A stretch of DNA of 5,810 nt from assembly GCA_028707415.1 (NCBI GenBank), contig JAQWBC010000076.1, positions 1 through 5,810 on the forward strand, in the 5' to 3' direction. The translations under genes were made by a program, and so were the position numbers. The notes below the pieces were generated by a model. That model worked only from the letters and a program-made list of their open reading frames with translations. It did not search any database and was not told the DNA's origin. Of the stretch, positions 1 through 5,220 are shown piece by piece (position 1 is the first letter of the stretch; every line of letters begins with the position of its first letter). This DNA is from Candidatus Izemoplasmatales bacterium. Its GTDB lineage: Bacteria; Bacillota_I; Bacilli_A; Izemoplasmatales; Hujiaoplasmataceae.

Positions 1-729
1 AAAATCGTCGTTGGACTTACAGCGGCCCAAATCGAAATTATCGGCAAAGCAGGAGAAGCGGTAGTTAAAACAAGTCGTCGTGATCTTCCATATGTCATAA
101 GCAAACATCTTTCCGGAGCTTTGACAGTATCAGGAACGATGATTGCTTGTGAAATCGCCGGGATTAAATTTTTCGCCACCGGTGGCATCGGCGGCGTTCA
201 CCGAGGTGCTGAAATCACTATGGACATATCTGCTGACTTAGATGAATTTGCCCATACTTCGGTATGCGTCATATGTGCTGGAGCCAAGTCAATCCTTGAT
301 TTACCAAAAACATTAGAGTACTTAGAAACCAAAGGGGTTCCGGTTGTTGGGTTTAAGACTGATTTTCTTCCTGCTTTTTTTGTCAAAACATCACCATATA
401 TTGTCAATTATCGTCTCGATACACCCGAGGCCATCGCGCAAATGGTCAAGGTTAAGTGGGATTTAGGCTTAAAAGGCGGCATCGTTATTGCCAATCCGAT
501 TCCCGATGAATACGCCGCCGATCCGAAAGTGATCGATCAAGCCATTAACCAAGCCATCGCGGAAATGCCAAATGCTCATATTGTCGGTAAGGACACAACC
601 CCGTATTTATTAAAGCGAATCGCACAAATCACTGGTGGCGAATCTCTTAAAGCTAATATAGCGCTAGTGTTGAACAATTGTTCTTTAGCCGCGCAAATTG
701 CTAAAAATTATTGGAAAATGAGGGCATAA
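1..729 (+). CDS. psuG: Pseudouridine-5'-phosphate glycosidase (5'-partial)
   Basis: This enzyme reversibly cleaves the C-C glycosidic bond of pseudouridine 5'-phosphate to give uracil and ribose 5-phosphate, the second step of cytosolic pseudouridine breakdown after PsuK kinase. The frame is open from base 1, with no start in view, and runs 242 residues to TAA. Family blocks seen: ATGGIGGVHRG (fragment residues about 60-69), DISADL (75-80), CAGAKS (92-97) and a C-terminal SLKANIALVLNN. If fragment residue 1 equals residue 71 of the 312-residue E. coli enzyme, the Schiff-base lysine (Lys166, from memory of the published mechanism) falls on K96. Lys93, His137, Asp149 and Asn289 equivalents then fall on K23, H67, D79 and N219, and the total length is 312. 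About 70 N-terminal residues therefore lie outside the window. A TTG at 121 lies inside conserved sequence and is not the start. The gene ends 1 nt before the dCMP deaminase, probably in the same operon. Confidence 0.96.
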   Translation, partial: KIVVGLTAAQIEIIGKAGEAVVKTSRRDLPYVISKHLSGALTVSGTMIACEIAGIKFFATGGIGGVHRGAEITMDISADLDEFAHTSVCVICAGAKSILDLPKTLEYLETKGVPVVGFKTDFLPAFFVKTSPYIVNYRLDTPEAIAQMVKVKWDLGLKGGIVIANPIPDEYAADPKVIDQAINQAIAEMPNAHIVGKDTTPYLLKRIAQITGGESLKANIALVLNNCSLAAQIAKNYWKMRA

Positions 730-730
730 T

Positions 731-1207
731 ATGAAACGAGAGAATTATATATCTTGGGACGTGTACTTTATGGGAGTTGCGTATTTATCCAGCCTACGAA
801 GCAAAGATGATTCTAGTCAGGTTGGAGCTTGTATCGTCAATTCGAAAAACCGAATTATCGGAATTGGCTATAATGGGCTCCCTATCGGATGCTCAGACGA
901 TGAGTATCCATGGGAACGCGAAGGCAAATTTCTCGATACCAAATATCCTTACGTTGTTCATGCCGAACCGAATGCGATTCTCAATTGTACGGTTCCACTT
1001 GACGGATCGCGGATTTATGTGACGTTATTTCCTTGCAATGAATGTGCAAAATTGATAATTCAGTCGGGAATCAAGGAAATAATCTATCTTGGCGATAAAT
1101 ATAATGGCGTTGATACCGATATCGCTTCGAAAAGGATGTTATTATCCGCAAATGTTAAGACTCGGAAAATGACCGACTTTAATCTGAAGGTGATTATCGA
1201 TGAATGA
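731..1207 (+). CDS. comEB: Deoxycytidylate (dCMP) deaminase, ComEB type
   Basis: A zinc-dependent cytosolic enzyme that deaminates dCMP to dUMP, the substrate of thymidylate synthase. The 158-residue protein has the two signature blocks of the cytidine/deoxycytidylate deaminase fold. VVHAEPNAI holds zinc ligand H77 and proton-shuttling E79, and PCNECAK holds zinc ligands C102 and C105. The N-terminal part (SKDDSSQVGACIV, then GIGYNGLPIGCSD) fits the dCMP deaminase group rather than cytidine or tRNA-adenosine deaminases. Known dCMP deaminases are usually activated by dCTP and inhibited by dTTP; I cannot judge from sequence alone whether this holds here. The ATG follows TGAGGG (719-724), a ribosome binding site inside the end of psuG. 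The last 8 nt overlap the protease gene, which suggests translational coupling. The symbol follows the B. subtilis orthologue and implies no competence role. Confidence 0.93.
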   Translation: MKRENYISWDVYFMGVAYLSSLRSKDDSSQVGACIVNSKNRIIGIGYNGLPIGCSDDEYPWEREGKFLDTKYPYVVHAEPNAILNCTVPLDGSRIYVTLFPCNECAKLIIQSGIKEIIYLGDKYNGVDTDIASKRMLLSANVKTRKMTDFNLKVIIDE

Positions 1208-2327
1208 ACTAGCAGAAAAATATTGGCCAAAAGTCAAGTTATTGATCGTTCCTTATCTCGTCTTAATGTTTTTATTGATTTGGCCGATTGATTATTCGAT
1301 ATATTGCCCCGGAGGATTGGCTAACGTCTCCGATACCGTTATCATTGATTATGATGATGACAATTCCGCAATTGGATCTTTTTCAACAACTTATATTATG
1401 ACCCTCAAACGACCTTCGTTTTTTCAGTTTATCGTTGCGTATTTTTCTTCGGTAACGGAAACTTATAGTTTGTCGGTTTTTGATCAAACGCATACTGACA
1501 CGGAAAGTTACCAGATTAGTCAATTGCAAAAGACGACTTCGGTTCAAGTCGCTATTTTAGCGGCTTACCAAGCAATTGAAGCGGTAAAACCAGAAATCAC
1601 AGTAACCGAGATTATCAAGACGCTTGTGTCTGATAAAGCCGCATATTTATCAGCATATGACCAAATCGAGTATGGCGATGAATTTATCGCTTTAGCCGGT
1701 GATAACGGAACGGTTTTACCTTTTAACTCCGAACCACAAGAGCTATGTAAAGACAATGATGCCAACAACGATGACATCGTCGATACCGTCTGCTCTTTAT
1801 CGGATGCTATCGTCATCAATACTCGCCTACTACAAACATATACTTTCACCTTTCGCAATGCTAGCGGTGAAGATTATACCGTTGAATTGACAAAAGACAC
1901 TGACACTGGTAAATTCGGGTTTTCGTTTACCATGTACCATTTAGTCCTCGAAACTGAAACAAGTCCGGATTTCACGGCCTTATCCTCCAATATTGGTGGA
2001 CCATCAGGAGGTTTGATGACGGCATTATATATTTATGATTGCTTAGCAACTGGTGATTTGACGAATGGATTGACGATAGCCGGAACGGGTACCATCAATT
2101 ATGATGGTAGTGTTGGCTATATCGGTGGTGTCAAGCAAAAAATCGCCACGGCATATTTTTTCGGAGCCGATGTTTTCTTCATGCCTTACATGGTTGACGA
2201 AACGAACATCAATTATTTAGAAGCCTTGGCCGCTTGTGAAGAATTGGGTATTAATCCCGATGGATGGTTGATTGGGGTTACGACCCTTCAAGAAGCCATC
2301 GATTATTTGGAAGGACTTGGGGAGTAG
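1200..2327 (+). CDS. Membrane-anchored PDZ/Lon-domain serine protease, YlbL/SepM-like
   Basis: A 375-residue protein with one N-terminal membrane segment (about 13-30), preceded by K7, K11 and K13, so the body should face outside. The C-terminal domain (about 240-375) is of the S16/Lon type. Catalytic Ser is S269 in GGPSGG and the partner Lys is K312 in IGGVKQK. Their 43-residue spacing equals that of Ser679-Lys722 in E. coli Lon. No AAA+ ATPase domain is present. Residues about 110-240 correspond to the PDZ region of YlbL/SepM (YGDEFIALAGDNG at 158-170 resembles its ligand-loop strand), but carry an extra acidic loop bracketed by C183 and C198. Relatives process secreted or membrane peptides: SepM trims streptococcal competence peptide, and YlbL removes the division inhibitor YneA after DNA damage. 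The substrate here is unknown. The start is supported by AAGGTGAT (1187-1194), 5 nt upstream. It overlaps the deaminase gene by 8 nt. Confidence 0.88.
   Translation: MNELAEKYWPKVKLLIVPYLVLMFLLIWPIDYSIYCPGGLANVSDTVIIDYDDDNSAIGSFSTTYIMTLKRPSFFQFIVAYFSSVTETYSLSVFDQTHTDTESYQISQLQKTTSVQVAILAAYQAIEAVKPEITVTEIIKTLVSDKAAYLSAYDQIEYGDEFIALAGDNGTVLPFNSEPQELCKDNDANNDDIVDTVCSLSDAIVINTRLLQTYTFTFRNASGEDYTVELTKDTDTGKFGFSFTMYHLVLETETSPDFTALSSNIGGPSGGLMTALYIYDCLATGDLTNGLTIAGTGTINYDGSVGYIGGVKQKIATAYFFGADVFFMPYMVDETNINYLEALAACEELGINPDGWLIGVTTLQEAIDYLEGLGE
2319..2324 (+). promoter_or_regulatory. Ribosome binding site fixing the small membrane protein start
   Basis: GGGGAG lies in the last codons of the protease gene, 5 nt before the ATG at 2330. 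It decides the start of the next gene: an in-frame upstream ATG at 2264 would add 22 residues coming from out-of-frame protease coding sequence. Confidence 0.7.
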
Positions 2328-2329
2328 TG

Positions 2330-2698
2330 ATGAAAAAATTAGTTGCGGAAACTTCGGCTTTGATTAAAGAATATGGATGGAATAATCTTCTAAGCGCTTT
2401 CTTAGGTGGCTTTGTGTTTTCAACGCTTGCAATCTTCCCCCTTTACATCATTTTTGTGGAAATATTATTACTATTTTCGTACTTAAAAGAGTTGTGGTTT
2501 GCTTTGCTTTTTGCCACAGCCATTGGACATATTGCTTTAATCAACGTTATGGCAATAAAAGCTTTGTTAATTAAGATACCAGTTCCGTTATCAAATCCCA
2601 AAAAGCTATTGCAAATTCATGCTGCGATTGAAATGGGAATAGTTCTAATTATTGGGGTTATTGTTATTGTTTTTGTGATTCCGATGCTTTGGGTTTAG
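2330..2698 (+). CDS. Small multi-pass membrane protein of unknown function
   Basis: I do not recognise this 122-residue protein. It starts MKKLVAETSALIKEYGW, a short amphipathic, probably cytosolic head. Three strongly hydrophobic stretches follow at about 21-51, 56-82 and 98-121. The first is long enough to be one tilted helix or a hairpin split at P37. A polar loop with PLSNPKK (86-92) lies before the last segment. There is no Cys, no lipobox, no obvious catalytic motif, and almost nothing soluble. The start at 2330 is chosen from its well-placed ribosome binding site and its position 2 nt after the protease stop. lspA follows after 13 nt. Co-transcription with the membrane protease and the lipoprotein signal peptidase suggests an envelope role, perhaps as an accessory subunit, but that is inference. 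It could also be an uncharacterised DUF-type integral membrane protein. Confidence 0.8.
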   Translation: MKKLVAETSALIKEYGWNNLLSAFLGGFVFSTLAIFPLYIIFVEILLLFSYLKELWFALLFATAIGHIALINVMAIKALLIKIPVPLSNPKKLLQIHAAIEMGIVLIIGVIVIVFVIPMLWV

Positions 2699-2704
2699 GG
2701 GAGG
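2699..2704 (+). promoter_or_regulatory. Strong Shine-Dalgarno sequence of lspA
   Basis: GGGAGG directly follows the stop of the preceding gene and stands 7 nt before the lspA ATG. It is the best match to the 16S anti-Shine-Dalgarno in the operon and the only one lying wholly between genes, so lspA translation need not depend on upstream coupling. Confidence 0.75.
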
Positions 2705-2711
2705 ATTAGAC

Positions 2712-3215
2712 ATGCTAATATGGATTGTTATTGCCATCGTGTTATTAATCATCGATCAAGTAACCAAAATCTTGATTGTCTCGACATTAGTCACTGAAGG
2801 AACAACTTTGCCGATCATTCAAGATTTTTTCCATTTGACGTATGTCCGTAATGCGGGAGCGGTTTTTGGAATTGGCAGCGATTCGGGATGGCTTTTTTAT
2901 TTTTTCATCGGAGCCGCCATCATTGCCAGTATCGTCTTTGTCATTCTCTTTCTTAAAACGGATCATAAGAATCCCAAACTGTGGCTCTTTTCTTTGTCAC
3001 TGGCTTTATTATTTGCCGGAACTTTAGGTAATTGTTGCGACCGGATTTTCCAACTTGATCACCAAGTTATTGATTTTATCGATTTTCGCGGTATTTGGCC
3101 GTATATTTTTAATGTTGCGGATATGTGTCTTTCCGTCGGTATCGCTTGTTTCTTAATCGATCAGTTGCTTTTAGAACCACGAAGGGTGAAAAAAAATGAG
3201 CAGACCGGAGTTTGA
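2712..3215 (+). CDS. lspA: Lipoprotein signal peptidase (signal peptidase II)
   Basis: An integral membrane aspartyl protease that removes the signal peptide of prolipoproteins just before the diacylglyceryl-modified cysteine. The length of 167 residues is normal. Four membrane segments are visible (about 2-24, 61-81, 89-105, 132-152). Family blocks appear in order: LLIIDQVTK with D15, YVRNAGAVFGI with N47, GNCCDR with catalytic D110, IDFIDF (120-125), and FNVADMCLSVG with the second catalytic aspartate D137. The usual form of the third block is GN-hydrophobic-hydrophobic-DR; here the middle pair is Cys-Cys, a mild variant that leaves the Asp and Arg intact. The basic C-terminal tail (RRVKKN) is probably cytosolic. 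The last 20 nt overlap the rlu gene, the same lspA-rlu order as lspA-ylyB in Bacillus, which supports both calls. Confidence 0.97.
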   Translation: MLIWIVIAIVLLIIDQVTKILIVSTLVTEGTTLPIIQDFFHLTYVRNAGAVFGIGSDSGWLFYFFIGAAIIASIVFVILFLKTDHKNPKLWLFSLSLALLFAGTLGNCCDRIFQLDHQVIDFIDFRGIWPYIFNVADMCLSVGIACFLIDQLLLEPRRVKKNEQTGV

Positions 3216-4122
3216 AGAAGCGCTCGAATATGTTGTTACGAGCACGGACGAACTTGAGCGTCTTGACAAGTTTGTCGCTAAGATATACCCGCAATTTTCC
3301 CGAACTTTAGTGCAAAAAGCCATTGACGAAAAAATGCTTGAGGTCAATGGGAAATATGTAAATAGTCATTATATTGTTCGACCCAACGATATAATCGTCT
3401 TTATGGACGTTCCGATTGCAGAAATGAATTTGACGGCGGAAAACATTCCATTAAGTATTATCTATGAAGATGACGATGTCTTAGTTGTCGATAAACCCAC
3501 AGGGATGGTTGTTCATCCCGCTCCGGGGTCTTACGAACACACTTTGGTCAATGCGTTGTTATACCATATTAATTCACTCTCAAGTATCAATGGAAACATT
3601 CGGCCGGGGATTGTCCATCGGATTGATAAAGATACGAGCGGATTATTAATGGTAGCCAAAAATGACTATGCCCATATGATTTTAGCGGAAGAATTGGCTA
3701 AGAAAGTGACCAAACGTGAATACATCGCTTTAGTCGATGGCATAATCGCCAACGAAAAGGGGACAATCGATATGCCGATCGGACGGGATTTCTCCGATCG
3801 AAAGCGGATGGCGGTTATCGATAACGGAAAAAAAGCAATCACTCATTTCATTGTTTTAGAACGGTTCACGAATAACACATTAGTAAAATGCGTTTTAGAA
3901 ACGGGCAGAACCCATCAGATTCGCGTCCATATGGCCAAAATTGGGTATCCGGTTACTAATGATCCGGTGTATAACAAACATCATATTGATGATAATCATG
4001 GACAATATTTGCATGCAGCAACCATCGGTTTTACGCATCCATCGACAAAGGTGTTTATGGAATTTAGTACACCATTGCCAGACTATTTTGCTCAATACTT
4101 GGATAATATCAGGAAACATTGA
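3196..4122 (+). CDS. RluA/RluD-family 23S rRNA pseudouridine synthase (YlyB-like)
   Basis: Converts specific uridines in large-subunit rRNA to pseudouridine. At 308 residues, the protein has an N-terminal S4 RNA-binding domain (about 18-75: LERLDKFVAKIYPQFSRTLVQ, then VNGKYVNSHYIVRPND). The catalytic domain follows (about 88-305). Its signature HRIDKDTSGLL carries the catalytic aspartate D144. Other family blocks are VDKPTGMVVHPAP (98-110), KREYIALVDG (173-182) and ETGRTHQIRVHMAKIGYPV (235-253). An S4 domain with this catalytic block fits the RluD/YlyB group better than RluC or TruB. The exact target uridines cannot be read from sequence, so no rlu letter is assigned. The start is supported by AAGGGTGA (3182-3189), 6 nt upstream, inside lspA. 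The gene overlaps lspA by 20 nt and is last in the operon, ahead of the terminator hairpin. Confidence 0.95.
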   Translation: MSRPEFEEALEYVVTSTDELERLDKFVAKIYPQFSRTLVQKAIDEKMLEVNGKYVNSHYIVRPNDIIVFMDVPIAEMNLTAENIPLSIIYEDDDVLVVDKPTGMVVHPAPGSYEHTLVNALLYHINSLSSINGNIRPGIVHRIDKDTSGLLMVAKNDYAHMILAEELAKKVTKREYIALVDGIIANEKGTIDMPIGRDFSDRKRMAVIDNGKKAITHFIVLERFTNNTLVKCVLETGRTHQIRVHMAKIGYPVTNDPVYNKHHIDDNHGQYLHAATIGFTHPSTKVFMEFSTPLPDYFAQYLDNIRKH

Positions 4123-4134
4123 TGATACAACAGT

Positions 4135-4166
4135 AAAAATCGGTCGCAGACAAGCGACCGGTTTTT
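4135..4166. terminator. Bidirectional intrinsic terminator between convergent genes
   Basis: CGGTCGC (4141-4147) pairs perfectly with GCGACCG (4154-4160) across a 6-nt AGACAA loop. On the plus strand a T-run follows (4162-4166). On the minus strand the A-run at 4135-4139 reads as a T-run, preceded by one A. The A-run can also pair with the T-run through one U-G wobble, lengthening the stem to 13 pairs. It lies 12 nt past the rlu stop and 37 nt past the rnhC stop, so it fits both converging transcripts. The rest of the 81-bp gap holds nothing I can assign. Confidence 0.9.
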
Positions 4167-4203
4167 ATAAAATGAGAATGATCCAATTTGACAATTATCT
4201 GCG

Positions 4204-5151
4204 CTATTTATTATAATCGTTATTTTTTGGTAACATCGCTTTGATTTTTTCTGCGTTCTTAAAATTCATTTTGGCAATGCTTTTCAAAAACATAAATCCA
4301 CGTTCTAAAACGATGCGTTTACCAATAAGATCCACTGCAGCCCCGGCTCCTAATGGCAAAAGAATGCCTATCGCTTGATTGATTTTACCTATTTCCGTGA
4401 GAAAAGTGTATCGAGCAATTACCGAAGCTGTAGCGACAGCAATATGGACGGATTCCGCTTTTGTAAAAAAACTAATTTTATGGAATGCTTCGATATCGGA
4501 TAGATATGAATAGTATTGATCTTCAGGACAGAATGCATCTAAAATGACATAATCATATGGCTGTTTGACTTTTAACAGACATTTCTGAATGGCATGATTA
4601 TGGAGATAAGCTTTGATTTTATTTAGATTATATCCGTCTTTAGTCAATTGATTATATTTGGGATTGTCGACAGTTAAAATCACATGGGGAACTAACTTTT
4701 TCAAATTATCGCCAATTTTCATGATTGTTTCATCGGACATCTGTTTTGAGTCACGGATTTGCATATCTTCTAGCTGGGAAATCAAGTTTTTTTCGACAAA
4801 TGCCGTACACACGACAACAGGTCCGAAGAAATCTCCAGTGCCGACTTCGTCAGAACCAAAACTCGAAGTGTTGTATAGTGGTGAATATGTTTTTGGTGTT
4901 ACTTTGGGGAAAACATTTACGATTTTTTCCGCTTCTGGTTCAAAATCGAGTAATTCAGACCACATTAAATATTCTTCATAGGCATTGGAACCTTGGATCA
5001 TTACTTTTAAGGTTTTATAGATAGTGATGACTATATCAGGCGCTCGAAAAACCACCAATGCGTTAGGATTGTCAGTGGTTGATTCGTAGTCCTTATAATA
5101 GTCAAAAAGGTCGTTGAGTCGCGATTTATCGATTCCGAAAATGTAGTTCAT
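4204..5151 (-). CDS. rnhC: Ribonuclease HIII
   Basis: A cytosolic endonuclease that cuts the RNA strand of RNA-DNA hybrids, important for removing R-loops and primer hybrids in Firmicutes. The 315-residue length is close to the 313 of B. subtilis RnhC. The N-terminal TBP-like substrate-binding domain spans about 1-85 (LVVFRAPDIVITIYKTLKV, ending in WSEL). The catalytic domain opens with the type III signature GSDEVGTGDFFGPVVV, with acidic pair D101/E102. Further blocks are IRDSKQMSD (132-140), VILDAF with D205, KAES with E233, and a C-terminal LPLGAGAAVD. Candidate active-site acids are D101, E102, D205 and E233. The start at 5151 is preferred over an in-frame ATG at 5277, which lies inside mutS2 and upstream of the predicted promoter, and would add 42 unrelated residues. 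The ribosome binding site is weak (GTGAG, about 4 nt upstream). It is transcribed divergently from mutS2 and converges on the operon. Confidence 0.95.
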   Translation of the reverse strand: MNYIFGIDKSRLNDLFDYYKDYESTTDNPNALVVFRAPDIVITIYKTLKVMIQGSNAYEEYLMWSELLDFEPEAEKIVNVFPKVTPKTYSPLYNTSSFGSDEVGTGDFFGPVVVCTAFVEKNLISQLEDMQIRDSKQMSDETIMKIGDNLKKLVPHVILTVDNPKYNQLTKDGYNLNKIKAYLHNHAIQKCLLKVKQPYDYVILDAFCPEDQYYSYLSDIEAFHKISFFTKAESVHIAVATASVIARYTFLTEIGKINQAIGILLPLGAGAAVDLIGKRIVLERGFMFLKSIAKMNFKNAEKIKAMLPKNNDYNK

Positions 5152-5170
5152 AATCTCACATCCATTGTTT

Positions 5171-5179
5171 ATTTTACCA
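5171..5179 (-). promoter_or_regulatory. Extended -10 promoter element for rnhC
   Basis: Read on the minus strand this is TGGTAAAAT, a TGn extended -10 with five of six matches to TATAAT. The best -35 at a 17-bp spacer (TTCTAT, 5199-5194) is poor, so recognition would rest on the extended -10. Transcription would begin near 5164, leaving a leader of only about 12 nt, which also argues for the rnhC start at 5151. Confidence 0.6.
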
Positions 5180-5186
5180 TGAAATG

Positions 5187-5195
5187 TGATAAAAT
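5187..5195 (+). promoter_or_regulatory. Extended -10 promoter element for mutS2
   Basis: TGATAAAAT on the plus strand is a TGn extended -10 of the same form as the rnhC element facing the other way. The nearest -35-like hexamer, TTGTTT (5165-5170), is 19 bp upstream, longer than ideal. Predicted transcription begins near 5202, giving a leader of about 19 nt that contains the mutS2 ribosome binding site. Confidence 0.6.
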
Positions 5196-5209
5196 AGAAG
5201 CGATAGAGT

Positions 5210-5215
5210 AGGTGA
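5210..5215 (+). promoter_or_regulatory. Shine-Dalgarno sequence of mutS2
   Basis: AGGTGA stands 5 nt before the ATG at 5221 and matches the 3' part of AGGAGGTGAT. It confirms the mutS2 start and lies downstream of the predicted transcription start. Confidence 0.7.
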
Positions 5216-5220
5216 ATCCG

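Noticed and set aside
121..126. TTGACA, a perfect -35 hexamer, and a TTG codon that could start a shorter psuG
   Set aside because: There is no -10-like hexamer at a 16-18 bp distance, and no ribosome binding site. The sequence on both sides is continuous conserved PsuG, including the lysine matching E. coli Lys93 upstream of it.
198..407. Minus-strand 69-residue open frame inside psuG
   Set aside because: It lies wholly opposite a strongly conserved enzyme, with no ribosome binding site or recognisable product.
1565..1858. Minus-strand 97-residue open frame opposite the protease PDZ region
   Set aside because: It is a shadow of a well-supported coding frame, Ser-rich and of low complexity, with no start signal.
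2036..2135. Possible mobile-element or repeat edges around the repeated Gly-rich stretches of the protease
   Set aside because: The similarity reflects Gly/Thr codons in the Lon active-site region. No terminal inverted repeats, target duplications or transposase were seen anywhere in the window.
2264..2329. A longer start for the small membrane protein at ATG 2264
   Set aside because: The extra 22 residues (GYDPSRSHRLFGRTWG and flanks) are out-of-frame reading of the protease C-terminus. The ATG at 2330 has its own GGGGAG at proper spacing.
3941..4216. Plus-strand 91-residue open frame running from rlu through the terminator into the rnhC end
   Set aside because: It is out of frame with rlu, reads through the hairpin, is Ile/Met-rich as random AT-rich frames are, and has no ribosome binding site.
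4658..5024. Two plus-strand open frames of about 100 residues opposite rnhC
   Set aside because: Both lie antisense to the conserved RNase HIII catalytic region and have no start signals or family features.
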